From Arthrobacter sp. efr-133-TYG-118 (GTDB lineage Bacteria > Actinomycetota > Actinomycetes > Actinomycetales > Micrococcaceae), in NCBI RefSeq assembly GCF_030209755.1, contig NZ_JARVRH010000012.1, positions 62,001-126,000 on the forward strand: a DNA stretch of 64,000 nt, written 5' to 3'. Below are positions 8,536 through 16,223 of the stretch, in pieces. The notes under the pieces were generated by a model. It did no database searches and had not been told where the DNA came from. It was given only the letters and a program-made list of their open reading frames with translations. Position numbers and translations under genes: made by a program. Numbering within the stretch: position 1 is the stretch's first letter; each line of letters starts with the position of its first letter.

Positions 8536-8550
8536 ATAGAATTTCCTTAT
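8536..8550. promoter_or_regulatory. ATA-N9-TAT box (Nac-like site) in the lysR promoter
   Basis: ATAGAATTTCCTTAT, 41 bp before the LysR ATG. It shares TTTCCTTAT with the copy at 12157-12171 and CCTTAT with the copies at 9528 and 12074. This position fits autoregulation. Confidence 0.45.
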
Positions 8551-8591
8551 GGCATCCAGGCCCCGATGAGGGCCTGGAGGAAGGCAGACCC

Positions 8592-9524
8592 ATGGACACG
8601 CGGAAGCTCTCATACTTTGTAAAGATCGTCGATTCGGGGAGCATCACCAAGGCCGCCGCCGCGCTCCACGTCGCCCAACCTGCCCTCAGCCAGCAGGTGT
8701 CGGCGCTGGAAAGCGACTTGAAGCAACGCCTGCTGATCCGCAGTAAGCAAGGAGTCGAGCCAACCGCCGCGGGACACACCCTCTATCGCCACGCCCAGAC
8801 CATCCTGCGGCTCGTCGAACAAGCGCGGCAGGACGTAGCGACATCCGGGGCCGCGCCGTCCGGCAGGGTATCCATCGCGATCGCACCATACAGCATGGCC
8901 TCCAGCCTGACGCCGCAGATTATCCGCGAGGTTGGCCGGCGTTACCCGGACATTGTGGTGCACCTGACGGAGATCTTCGGCGGCGTATTGAGCGAGGCGA
9001 TCAAGAACGGCCGCCTCGACATGGCGTTGATCTATGAACCAGGAAAGATCCGCGGAGTCCAGTTCACCACGATGATTGTGGAAGACCTGCACTTGGTGAC
9101 CCATGAAGACGTTGATGTGGCCCATGGTCGAACAACGGTCACGCTTGAAGAAGCCAGCAGCCTCGGACTATTCCTCCCCGAAAAGAACCACACCCTGCGC
9201 CAGATCATCGAGAAGGGACTGGCCGACCAAGGATTGCCCCTGCGGCTCGTAGGCGAAGTGGAATCGGTTCCGTCGCTTGTTCGGCTCATCCGAGCAAACC
9301 TCGGGGCCACCGTCCTACCTAAGTCCGCCGCTGATGCGCTCTTCCCTGATGAGAACTTCAAGGTATTGCGGATCGTCGAACCGGCCCTGCAGAGCAAGAT
9401 TGCCCTGTGCACCCCCGACCATGAGCCGCTGTCCGAGGCCGCCTCTGCCGTACTCATCCTGGTCAAGGAGATGCTCCAGCAACAGTTGATCAGCAAGTAC
9501 GCGGCCGATGCATCCGACGCTTGA
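8592..9524 (+). CDS. LysR-type regulator resembling Nac (nitrogen assimilation control)
   Basis: A 310-residue LysR regulator. The N-terminal winged helix reads LSYFVKIVDSGSITKAAAAL then HVAQPALSQQVSALE, which from memory is close to enteric Nac/Cbl-type proteins (KYFVKIVD-GS-T-AA). The effector domain follows from about residue 90, with conserved IGEIES-like GEVESVPSL near 225. The ATG at 8592 has GGAGG 12 bases upstream; upstream in-frame starts lack one. It diverges from pxpABC, whose product supplies glutamate, supporting a nitrogen role. The effector is unknown, and assignment as functional Nac is inference. Confidence 0.85.
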   Translation: MDTRKLSYFVKIVDSGSITKAAAALHVAQPALSQQVSALESDLKQRLLIRSKQGVEPTAAGHTLYRHAQTILRLVEQARQDVATSGAAPSGRVSIAIAPYSMASSLTPQIIREVGRRYPDIVVHLTEIFGGVLSEAIKNGRLDMALIYEPGKIRGVQFTTMIVEDLHLVTHEDVDVAHGRTTVTLEEASSLGLFLPEKNHTLRQIIEKGLADQGLPLRLVGEVESVPSLVRLIRANLGATVLPKSAADALFPDENFKVLRIVEPALQSKIALCTPDHEPLSEAASAVLILVKEMLQQQLISKYAADASDA

Positions 9525-9527
9525 TCC

Positions 9528-9542
9528 ATAACATTGCCTTAT
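9528..9542. promoter_or_regulatory. ATA-N9-TAT box between lysR and a small gene
   Basis: ATAACATTGCCTTAT begins three bases after the LysR stop codon and 112 bp upstream of the 73-residue frame at 9654. It has the same ATA-N6-CCTTAT form as the copies at 8536 and 12074. Confidence 0.4.
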
Positions 9543-9653
9543 CCGGACAGACATCTTTGGTCTTATTCACCGGCGTTTTTATTTCCTATTATCGAATTAG
9601 CAAGTAATTCGAAGCGGCTCACGGATTCCGTGAACCCAATCAAAGGAACAGCG

Positions 9654-9875
9654 GTGAAAAAGATCAGCCAGACCCGGTGGGTTTCGAATCCAACCCTCGG
9701 AGCGATCAGTGCACGGACCGGATTCCACTGCCCAAGGAACGGTTTCTGGCGTCCTGTGGGCGGCGCGGGCGAACCCCTCTTCGTCTTCGAAGGAAGCCTC
9801 ATGCCGGCCCACGCCGGACACAGCATCGAATGGTATCTGGTCGATGCCCGGCCAGGACACCCCGGGCTGGACTGA
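9654..9875 (+). CDS. Small unknown protein, 73 residues
   Basis: A GTG-started frame with an AAAGGA ribosome site at proper spacing, running to TGA 9873-9875. The product begins MKKISQTRWV when GTG is read as Met and contains a Gly/His/Cys/Trp-rich middle (TGFHCPRNGFWRP) and an EGSLMPAHAG segment. The pattern suggests a compact folded domain, perhaps ligand- or metal-associated, but I recognise no family. It follows an ATA-N9-TAT box and is followed by a good terminator hairpin, which supports it as a real transcript. Confidence 0.6.
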   Translation: MKKISQTRWVSNPTLGAISARTGFHCPRNGFWRPVGGAGEPLFVFEGSLMPAHAGHSIEWYLVDARPGHPGLD

Positions 9876-9946
9876 CTCGGCTAACCACGCCGAACGGCCG
9901 CCCCGGCAACCCGCCGTCGTCGGCTTCCCTCTCCACCGCACCGCTC

Positions 9947-9978
9947 AAGGCGCCTTGCCCCAGGCAAGGCGCCTTCTT
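9947..9978 (+). terminator. Rho-independent-like terminator
   Basis: A 13-base stem (AAGGCGCCTTGCC and its exact complement) with a CCA loop, followed by TTCTT on the plus strand. It lies 71 bp after the small gene on plus and 63 bp after the RraA-like gene on minus, so it may serve both. Confidence 0.7.
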
Positions 9979-10041
9979 CGTGCCCGGAAAGGCGCGCAAA
10001 AGGCCGGCCACCGTATTCGGTGACCGGCCCCAGCTGGAAAA

Positions 10042-10716
10042 TCAGTCTTCGACGAGAAGCCCCTTGGCCTTCAGCTTCTCCGTCAGCCCGCACAACTCAA
10101 TCGTGGTGCCTCCGGCGTGGTAGGCCTTGATGAGCTCGCGTTCGGCATCGTCGCGGGCCTGCGAGAGCGCAATGACCTCCTCGGCTTCCTCGCGACGCAC
10201 CACCACGACGCCGTCAGCGTCACCGCGGAGGATATCGCCGGGGTAGATGATCTCATCGCCGAAGACGAGCGGGTGGTTGATCGGCCCAAGGGTCTCCTTG
10301 ACCGTTCCCTTGATACACACGCTGCCCGAGAACACCGGGAGGCCGAGTTCGATGAGGTCCTGGGTGTCCCGCACGCCGGAATCCGTCACCATCGCCGCAA
10401 TGCCCTTGGCTTTCATGGCATTGCCCAAGACATCGCCGAAGGTTCCGGCGTCGGAAAATTCCTGCGCACCGACCAGGACCACGTCGCCGGCCTGGGCGTA
10501 GTGGATGGCGACCTGCAGCATGAGGTTGTCCTGCGGGGCACAGGCCACGGTCACGGCCGGGCCGCAGAACGACATGGAGCGGTCGATCGGCTTGATCTTG
10601 GAACTCAGGGCGCCCCTGCGGCCCTGGGCTTCGTGGATGGTCGCGGAGGAGAACGCCGCGAGGCGGCTGACGACGTCGGCGTCAGGCCTCTGGAATTTGG
10701 TCTTTACGTGGATCAT
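10042..10716 (-). CDS. RraA family aldolase/decarboxylase (4-carboxy-4-hydroxy-2-oxoadipate aldolase / oxaloacetate decarboxylase type)
   Basis: A 224-residue RraA-fold protein. The ligand and metal motif is intact: GDVLGNAMKAKGIAAMVTDSGVRD at about residues 94-117 contains the conserved GD, the TD-G-RD arginine and aspartate. Enzymes of this group cleave 4-carboxy-4-hydroxy-2-oxoadipate and decarboxylate oxaloacetate with a divalent metal in the cytosol; regulator RraA lacks this chemistry but shares the fold. It lies 44 bp downstream of an aminotransferase gene and probably shares its transcript, so oxaloacetate or another 2-oxoacid from transamination is a plausible substrate. Confidence 0.8.
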   Translation of the reverse strand: MIHVKTKFQRPDADVVSRLAAFSSATIHEAQGRRGALSSKIKPIDRSMSFCGPAVTVACAPQDNLMLQVAIHYAQAGDVVLVGAQEFSDAGTFGDVLGNAMKAKGIAAMVTDSGVRDTQDLIELGLPVFSGSVCIKGTVKETLGPINHPLVFGDEIIYPGDILRGDADGVVVVRREEAEEVIALSQARDDAERELIKAYHAGGTTIELCGLTEKLKAKGLLVED

Positions 10717-10760
10717 TTCCTGAATCTTTCTCTTGGCTGGCTTCTATGTGCCCGGAGGGC

Positions 10761-11969
10761 TTAGTTGAGGGCGCTGACTGCCTTGCGGATCGAGTCCACG
10801 CCGGCGTTGATGGTCTCAAGCGATGTGGCGAAGGAGATCCGGAAGTACGGGCCAAGGCCATACGCCGAGCCCTGGATGACGGCAACCGCTGCCGCGTTGA
10901 GGAGGTACAGCGTGAAGTCCTGGTCGTTTTCGATGACGGTCCCGTCCGGAGCAGTCTTGCCGATGACGCCGCTACAGTTCACGTACGCATAGAAGGCACC
11001 GTCGGCCGGCGCGACGGACAATCCGTCAATGGCGTTGAGGCCTTCGACGGCGACGTCCCGCCGCTTGCGGTACACCTCCACGCTGTCCCGGACGAACGAC
11101 TGGTCACCGTTCAGCGCGGCTGCCGCGGCTGCCTGGCTGACCGACGACGGGCAGGAGGACGTCTGCGACTGCAGCTTGTTCATGGCCGCGATCAAAGGCG
11201 CCGGGCCCACGCCGTAGCCAAGGCGCCAACCGGTCATGGCGTAGGCCTTGGAGACACCGTTGACCAGCAGGATCCGGTCACGCAGGGAAGGAACCGCCGT
11301 AACGAGGCTCGTTACCCGGCCGTCGCCGAAGTGGATTTCGTCGTAGATTTCGTCGGTGAGGATGTAGACGTGCGGGAATTCCTCAAGCACGGCACCAAGT
11401 GCCCGCAATTCTTCCCGTGAGTACACGGCTCCTGTCGGGTTGGATGGAGCGTTGAGGATGAGCCACTTGGTCTTGGGCGTGATGGCTTCCTTCAGGGCGG
11501 CCGGCGTGAGCTTGAAGCCAGAGTCTTCTCCGCAAGCGACGATCACCGGGGTGCCGTCGTTGGCGAGGACCATGTCCGGGTAGGACACCCAGTACGGTGC
11601 CGGGACGATGACCTCGTCGCCCTCGTTGAGCGATGCCATGAGGGCAACGTAGAGGACTTGCTTGGCCCCGCCGCCGATGGTCAGCTGGTTCGCTGCGTAG
11701 TGCACGCCGGTGTGGCTTTCAATCCGGCGGAGGATGGCGGTCTGCAGCTCGGGCGTTCCAGTCACCGAGGTGTATTTGGTCTCGCCGGCGTTGATCGCTT
11801 CGATAGCGGCCGCCTTGATGTGGTCGGGGGTGTCGAAGTCCGGCTCGCCGACGGTCAGGTCGATGATCGGGATGCCTTCGGCTCGTAGTTCGCGGACGCG
11901 GGCGGCGGCCGCAACGCTCGCTGAGGACTTGATGCGGGTGACCCTCGATGCCGGCAGGTACTCGGACAT
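10761..11969 (-). CDS. Pyridoxal-phosphate aminotransferase, class I/II (aspartate aminotransferase-like)
   Basis: A 402-residue fold-type I aminotransferase. Visible landmarks are GEPDFDTPDHIK near residue 41, NAPSNPTGAVYS near 173, TDEIYDE with the pyridine-binding aspartate at about 206, the Schiff-base lysine Lys241 in NGVSKAYAMTGWRLGYG, and the substrate arginine in the C-terminal RISFA segment. It transfers amino groups between aspartate-like amino acids and 2-oxoacids in the cytosol. Its promoter region has two ATA-N9-TAT-like boxes, linking it to the Nac-like regulator. The exact amino donor is not determinable. Confidence 0.88.
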   Translation of the reverse strand: MSEYLPASRVTRIKSSASVAAAARVRELRAEGIPIIDLTVGEPDFDTPDHIKAAAIEAINAGETKYTSVTGTPELQTAILRRIESHTGVHYAANQLTIGGGAKQVLYVALMASLNEGDEVIVPAPYWVSYPDMVLANDGTPVIVACGEDSGFKLTPAALKEAITPKTKWLILNAPSNPTGAVYSREELRALGAVLEEFPHVYILTDEIYDEIHFGDGRVTSLVTAVPSLRDRILLVNGVSKAYAMTGWRLGYGVGPAPLIAAMNKLQSQTSSCPSSVSQAAAAAALNGDQSFVRDSVEVYRKRRDVAVEGLNAIDGLSVAPADGAFYAYVNCSGVIGKTAPDGTVIENDQDFTLYLLNAAAVAVIQGSAYGLGPYFRISFATSLETINAGVDSIRKAVSALN

Positions 11970-12073
11970 TGTCTTCTCCAGAATCGTGAAACTCAGGATT
12001 CGGGTGTCGAATCCCCAATTTCGAGACTAGGCACTGCCGGGCGCCGTGGATAAGACCTAATGTGCGTGGATCA

Positions 12074-12088
12074 ATAAGAGACCCTTAT
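12074..12088. promoter_or_regulatory. ATA-N9-TAT box upstream of the aminotransferase gene
   Basis: ATAAGAGACCCTTAT has arms ATAAG and CTTAT, so it is also a 5-bp-arm dyad. It is centred 112 bp upstream of the aminotransferase start and about 184 bp upstream of the divergent gene at 12265. Confidence 0.45.
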
Positions 12089-12099
12089 GACCGCCTGAT

Positions 12100-12151
12100 C
12101 CATATGGGAAATTTTGCGCGGTTTAGGCCCAATTCATTCCCATAGGGGAAT
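12100..12151. promoter_or_regulatory. Palindromic CC-TATGGG-type motifs between divergent genes
   Basis: CCATATGGG at 12100-12108 and the dyad ATTCCC-ATAG-GGGAAT at 12136-12151 lie in the AT-rich 295-bp gap 11970-12264. A related CCTTATGGG is at 12166-12174. No gene is supported in this gap. They look like operator half-sites, but the binding protein is unknown. Confidence 0.35.
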
Positions 12152-12156
12152 CTTCT

Positions 12157-12171
12157 ATGCACTTTCCTTAT
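12157..12171. promoter_or_regulatory. Near-match ATA-N9-TAT box upstream of the gene at 12265
   Basis: ATGCACTTTCCTTAT differs from ATA-N9-TAT by one base, but shares nine consecutive bases (TTTCCTTAT) with the box in the lysR promoter. It is centred about 101 bp before the start of the gene at 12265. Confidence 0.35.
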
Positions 12172-12264
12172 GGGTTCACGCGGTATTGGTATTTCCGCGG
12201 CTCTGCGAACGCCGCCTAGATTTCATAGACCAGAAGAGTTAGCGAAGCGTCCGAAAGGGATCCA

Positions 12265-12801
12265 ATGCCAGCCCCATCCGGCTCCTTTCGGGGCCCGCCA
12301 GCCACCGGCAGGTACACGTACCGGGCCAAGGCGCCAGTGGCGCGTGAAGACCGCGCACCGGCCACCGGTGAACACGACAAGCTCATCCATTCGCTCACGG
12401 CCCATAAGCAACTCTTATCTCAAGCAACAAGCGCCATCAGGGCCCTGACCGCTGCCCGCAACGAGATGATCGCCCAGGCCCTTGAAGATGGGCTCAGCGT
12501 CGCGACCATCTCCGCCGTGACCCGGGAGAATATGCGTACCGTCCGGACCATCGGGCTAGCCTATGGTGACCTTCATCCGAGCGGCCTTTCGCGCAACGCC
12601 CATCTCGACGCTTTGAAGGCCAAGAGTGCTGATCTCCACACGGCCGAAGAACACAGGGGACGCATCGAGGAGCGCAGGGAGGCACTGATCGTCATGGCCC
12701 TCCGCAGCCGGGCGTGCGACGACATCGAACTTGCATCGCTGACCGGCCTCACGCCGGACCACATCCGCAAGGCCACCCGCCGGATCCGACGGCCCGCCTA
12801 G
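12265..12801 (+). CDS. Unknown protein with two helix-turn-helix-like segments
   Basis: A 178-residue cytosolic basic protein I do not recognise. Two segments resemble helix-turn-helix repeats: one around residues 70-100 (LEDGLSVATISAVTRENMRT) and one near the C-terminus (DIELASLTGLTPDHIRKATR), separated by a charged helical linker. The first 40 residues look disordered. The spacing suggests a sigma-like or tandem-HTH DNA-binding protein, but no function is claimed. AAAGGGATCC before the ATG is a reasonable ribosome site. It diverges from the aminotransferase gene and converges with the next unknown gene. Confidence 0.6.
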   Translation: MPAPSGSFRGPPATGRYTYRAKAPVAREDRAPATGEHDKLIHSLTAHKQLLSQATSAIRALTAARNEMIAQALEDGLSVATISAVTRENMRTVRTIGLAYGDLHPSGLSRNAHLDALKAKSADLHTAEEHRGRIEERREALIVMALRSRACDDIELASLTGLTPDHIRKATRRIRRPA

Positions 12802-12812
12802 GCCTCGCGTCC

Positions 12813-13250
12813 TCATTCTTTCTTTGCCGGAGGCGTCCTGCAGCTAAACAGTTCCTGTGTTCCTGTTTTCCTGGCGATGAGCACTGTCAATGCGCGGGCT
12901 GACGTTGAAATGGGTTCAAAATGTTGGATCGATCGCGCACCAACGCTCCAGATGCGCTTGACACCCAGCACCCGGTCATGCTCATCCGTGGCAACCAAGG
13001 GCGGACTTCCCTGCCCTGCCACGGGCCTGCGTTTCCAGCACAGACTCACTACCGTCGCGTGCTCCCAGAATTCCACGGCAGTGACGAAGAATTCGCGCCC
13101 CTCATCATCCAGGAACAGCCCGGACTGCGGGACGTAAACAGCCCGAAGATCGTACTCCACGGGGGCTGAACGCCTCGCAACCGGCGGTTGGGCAACGGCT
13201 GCAGTTTGTTGAGGATTGAGATCTGGTTGCGGGACCACGGCATGCTCCAT
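12813..13250 (-). CDS. Unknown protein, 145 residues
   Basis: No family recognised. The first 30 residues are Pro/Gln/Ala-rich and probably disordered; the middle (residues 32-110) alternates hydrophobic and polar residues as in a beta-rich domain, with segments YVPQSGLFLDDEGREFFV and VVSLCWKRRP; the tail is basic. There is no signal peptide or membrane helix. The start has no clear ribosome site, so the true N-terminus may be internal. It lies 105 bp after the end of the hpa operon on the same strand. Confidence 0.5.
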   Translation of the reverse strand: MEHAVVPQPDLNPQQTAAVAQPPVARRSAPVEYDLRAVYVPQSGLFLDDEGREFFVTAVEFWEHATVVSLCWKRRPVAGQGSPPLVATDEHDRVLGVKRIWSVGARSIQHFEPISTSARALTVLIARKTGTQELFSCRTPPAKKE

Positions 13251-13355
13251 TGAAATTGCGGTCGACCCCCTCCTCGACCGCCCCCAAGCGGCCTCGGGAT
13301 ATCCAATGTAGCTCCGTCCAGGGACCTCCGGAAGAGTACCGACTACCTACCTAAT

Positions 13356-14204
13356 TCAGTAGCTCGACGGCGTGTCACCTGTCCCGCCAAAGGGCGCTCC
13401 GCCGTCGGGGGCTGTCGGGATGAACTTGTCCGCGAGGGCTTCCGTGCCGCGCGCCAGCAGCGCGACATCGGCGCCGACCAGGACGAATGAAGCCCCGGCG
13501 TCCATGTACGCACGCGCCGTGGCTTCGTTGAAGGCGTTGACGCCGGCGGGCTTGCCTGCGGTCTTCGCCGCCGTGAGGCAGTGCTCGACGGCGGTGCGCA
13601 CCTTCGGGTGTTCCTGCTGCCCGAGCAGGCCCATGGACGCGGCGAGGTCGGAGGGCCCGAGGAAGATGGCGTCGACGCCGTCGACCGCGAGGATCTCTTC
13701 CACGGCGGCGACGGCGGCCTCGGTTTCGATCTGGACCGTGACGCTGATGGTCTCGGCGGCCCGGGCGAGGTAGCCCGGGATGCGGTTCCAGCGCGAGGCC
13801 CGTGCCAGGGCCGAGCCGACGCCCCGGACCCCGTGCGGCGGGTAGCGGACAGCGGCGACGGCGGCCTTGGCTTCCGCGGCGGAGTTGACCATGGGGATGA
13901 GCAGGTCCTGCACGCCCAGATCCAGGTATTGCTTCAAGAGCACGGTGTCGTTGACCGGCGGACGGACGACGGCCTGGACGGGGTAGCCGCGGACGGCCTG
14001 GAGCTGGGCGAGGATGGATTCGAGGCCGTTGGGGCTGTGTTCGGCGTCGATCAGGAGCCAGTCCAGCCCGGCCCCGGCGCACAGTTCGGCGATGAGCGGG
14101 CTGCCGGAACACACCCACATCCCGACGAGGGGCCGGCCGGCAGGGCCGCTTTGGTTCCGCAGGGCTTCGCGGAACGTGCGGTCTGGTTCTACTCGAACCG
14201 GCAT
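13356..14204 (-). CDS. hpaI: 4-hydroxy-2-oxoheptanedioate aldolase, HpaI
   Basis: A 282-residue HpcH/HpaI class II aldolase. Key segments are LVGMWVCSGSPLIAEL, the LIDAEHSPNG motif near residue 57 with the catalytic histidine, VVRPP for the conserved arginine, and QIETEAAV plus FLGPSDLAASMG carrying the metal-binding Glu and Asp. It splits 4-hydroxy-2-oxoheptanedioate into pyruvate and succinic semialdehyde, the last hpa step in the cytosol. The ATG at 14204 overlaps the hpaH end by 16 bases; upstream in-frame starts lie inside hpaH. Confidence 0.9.
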   Translation of the reverse strand: MPVRVEPDRTFREALRNQSGPAGRPLVGMWVCSGSPLIAELCAGAGLDWLLIDAEHSPNGLESILAQLQAVRGYPVQAVVRPPVNDTVLLKQYLDLGVQDLLIPMVNSAAEAKAAVAAVRYPPHGVRGVGSALARASRWNRIPGYLARAAETISVTVQIETEAAVAAVEEILAVDGVDAIFLGPSDLAASMGLLGQQEHPKVRTAVEHCLTAAKTAGKPAGVNAFNEATARAYMDAGASFVLVGADVALLARGTEALADKFIPTAPDGGAPFGGTGDTPSSY

Positions 14205-14974
14205 GTGACAACTCCCAACGGTCCGTAGTCGGCGTGGACGGTATCGCCTTTGTACACCCACATGGGGCGGGTGAAGGAGCCGGCGAGGATGATCTCCCCG
14301 GCTTTCAGCCCGTCCCCGTGCGGGGCGATCTTGTTAACGAGCCAATGCACACCGTTGGCCGGGTGGTCCAGGACACCGGCGGCGACGCCGGTTTCCTCCA
14401 CGGCCTGGTTCTTGTACAGGATCGCCGATACCCAGCGGAGGTCGACGGCGTCCGGGCGGACCGGGCGTCCGCCCACCACCATGGCGCCCATGGCCGCGTT
14501 GTCCGAGATGGTGTCCACGATGGTCCGGCCCTCCATCTCGATCCGCGAATCCAGGATCTCAAGGGCCGGAACCACGTAATCGGTGGCGTTCAGGACGTCG
14601 AAGATGGTGCAGCCAGGCCCGGACAGGTCCTTCTTCAGCACGAAGGCGAGCTCGACCTCCACCCGGGGGTGGGTGTACTGGTCCCACGGCACGGAACACC
14701 CGGTGTCCAGCACCATGTCGTCGAAGATCGCGCCATAGTCCGGTTCCGTGATGCCCGTGGCGTCCTGCATGGCTTTGGACGTCAGCCCGATCTTGCGGCC
14801 CACCAGCTTCCGGCCCGCTTCCTCGTTGCGGCGCCGCCACAACTGCTGCACGGCGTAGGAATCCTCCACCGTCATCTCCGGGTAGCGGGCAGTCAGGCGC
14901 GGAACCGGGGTCCGGCTCCGGCCTGCCTCCAGCAGTTCGTCCGCAATGGTTTCAATCGTCTTCGGATCAAGCAT
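14189..14974 (-). CDS. hpaH: 2-oxo-hept-4-ene-1,7-dioate hydratase, HpaH
   Basis: A 261-residue hydratase of the fumarylacetoacetate-hydrolase superfamily. The hydratase signature GRKIGLTSKAMQDATGI and the metal ligands in RVEVELAFVLKKDL are present, followed by a glycine-rich C-terminal core ending PLGVVTCRF. It adds water to 2-oxo-hept-4-ene-1,7-dioate ahead of HpaI. I chose the ATG at 14974 because GGAG lies seven bases upstream and the length matches the family; ATG 14995 is possible but has no spacing for a ribosome site. Confidence 0.9.
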   Translation of the reverse strand: MLDPKTIETIADELLEAGRSRTPVPRLTARYPEMTVEDSYAVQQLWRRRNEEAGRKLVGRKIGLTSKAMQDATGITEPDYGAIFDDMVLDTGCSVPWDQYTHPRVEVELAFVLKKDLSGPGCTIFDVLNATDYVVPALEILDSRIEMEGRTIVDTISDNAAMGAMVVGGRPVRPDAVDLRWVSAILYKNQAVEETGVAAGVLDHPANGVHWLVNKIAPHGDGLKAGEIILAGSFTRPMWVYKGDTVHADYGPLGVVTCRFE

Positions 14975-15026
14975 CTCCACACTCCGTTCGGCCATCCTGC
15001 GGTCAGCATACGTTGAAGGCTGCGGC

Positions 15027-16115
15027 CTAGAGCTGCGAGCCGACCTTGAAGCCCTTCTTTTCACCGGCGGAGCCGTCCTCGTCCTGGCGGGTGTAGGAGA
15101 AGCCGTCGGCACCCACGGTGACCGCCATTTCGCTCTTTTCCTCGCGGATGATGACCGGCTGCGGGTTGCCGTCCAGGTCCAGGACGAGGGAGGCCTCGGT
15201 GTACCAGGACGGGACCACGGGGTTGCCCCACCAGTCGCGGCGCTGGTTGTCGTGCACGTCCCAGGTGACGGTGGGGTTGTCCGGGTCCCCGGTGTAGTAG
15301 TCCTGGGTGTAGATCTCGATGCGGTGCCCGTCCGGGTCCAGGATGTAGAGGTAGAAGGCGTTGGAGACGCCGTGCCGGCCGGGGCCGCGTTCGATCCGGT
15401 CGCTGATGCGCAGGGCGCCCATCTTGTCGCAGATCTGGATGATGTTGTGCTTCTCGTGCGTGGAGAACGCGATGTGGTGCAGGCGGGGCCCGTTGCCGCC
15501 GGTCAGGGCGGTGTCGTGCACGGTCTGCTTGCGGTGCATCCACGCGGCGTAGGTGACGCCGTCGGAATCCTTGATGTCTTCCGAGACACGGAAGCCGAGG
15601 TCCTCGAGGTACTTCCGGCCGCGGGGGACGTCGGGGGTGACCTGGTTGAAGTGGTCCAGGCGGACCAGCTCCCCGGCGGAGTAGAGGTCGTAGCGCTGGG
15701 TGAGGCGTTCGACGTGCTCCACGTCGTAGAAGAACTCGTACGGGAAGCCCAGCGGATCCTCGACCCGGACGGAGTCGCCGACGCCCTTCGTGAAGCCATC
15801 CTTGCGGCGCTCCACCCGGCAGCCGAGCTCCTTGTAGTAGGCCTCGGCGGCGTCCACCTCGGCCGGGGACTTTACCCGGTACGCGAACGCTGCCGCGGCG
15901 GCGACCGGTCCCTTGCGCAGGACGAGGTTGTGGTGGATGAACTCCTCGAAGGAGCGCAGGTAGATGGTGTCCTCGTCTTCCTCGGTGACGTGCAGGCCGA
16001 GGAGGTCCACGTAGAACTCACGGGATTTGGCAAGGTCCGTGACCACGAGTTCAAGGTAGGCACAGCGGACGATATCCGGCGCCGGGACGGTGGGAGTGGG
16101 AACGAAGCTGGTCAT
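15027..16115 (-). CDS. hpaD: Homoprotocatechuate (3,4-dihydroxyphenylacetate) 2,3-dioxygenase
   Basis: A 362-residue type I extradiol dioxygenase made of vicinal-oxygen-chelate modules. By recall it is nearly identical along its length to the Brevibacterium fuscum enzyme and to Arthrobacter globiformis MndD. Metal ligands fall at the known positions His155, His214 and Glu267, and the second-sphere His200 and Tyr257 are also there. It opens the ring of 3,4-dihydroxyphenylacetate at the 2,3 bond. The two model enzymes use Fe(II) and Mn(II) with near-identical sites, so metal identity cannot be called. Start MTSFVPTPTV matches the known N-terminus. Confidence 0.96.
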   Translation of the reverse strand: MTSFVPTPTVPAPDIVRCAYLELVVTDLAKSREFYVDLLGLHVTEEDEDTIYLRSFEEFIHHNLVLRKGPVAAAAAFAYRVKSPAEVDAAEAYYKELGCRVERRKDGFTKGVGDSVRVEDPLGFPYEFFYDVEHVERLTQRYDLYSAGELVRLDHFNQVTPDVPRGRKYLEDLGFRVSEDIKDSDGVTYAAWMHRKQTVHDTALTGGNGPRLHHIAFSTHEKHNIIQICDKMGALRISDRIERGPGRHGVSNAFYLYILDPDGHRIEIYTQDYYTGDPDNPTVTWDVHDNQRRDWWGNPVVPSWYTEASLVLDLDGNPQPVIIREEKSEMAVTVGADGFSYTRQDEDGSAGEKKGFKVGSQL

Positions 16116-16155
16116 GGGGTTCTCTCTTCTTTGAAAGGGGACTGTGGTGTTCGGT

Positions 16156-16223
16156 ACCCAACTGACTCGCATTTGTTGTCGTTTTGGAGCCCCATAACGA
16201 CATCTACTGCGAGTTAGTTGGGT
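16156..16223. repeat. REP-like palindrome between hpaE and hpaD
   Basis: A 68-bp imperfect inverted repeat. Outer arms are ACCCAACTGACTCGCA and TGCGAGTTAGTTGGGT (15 of 16 pair); inner arms are TGTCGTTTTGG and CCATAACGACA (10 of 11 pair). The last base is the first base of the hpaE stop triplet. I recall similar GCGAGTTAGTTGGGT elements scattered in Arthrobacter genomes, which fits a repetitive extragenic palindrome. In the operon mRNA it would form a long hairpin. Confidence 0.7.

Larger units (their letters stand above)
8056..8591. promoter_or_regulatory. 536-bp divergent regulatory region pxpA / lysR
   Basis: This stretch is clearly more AT-rich than the neighbouring genes and I support no gene in it. 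It contains an inverted pair GAAGAATT (8119-8126) and AATTCTTC (8160-8167) close to pxpA, two ATA-N9-TAT boxes (8254-8268 and 8536-8550), and a 7-bp-arm inverted repeat at 8508-8528 next to the LysR gene. A 60-codon frame at 8267-8449 lacks a ribosome site and looks spurious. Confidence 0.6.

Noticed and set aside
14946..16217. A 423-codon plus-strand frame opposite hpaD
   Set aside because: Antisense to a gene with all catalytic residues; Val/Gly/Asp-rich product with no motif.
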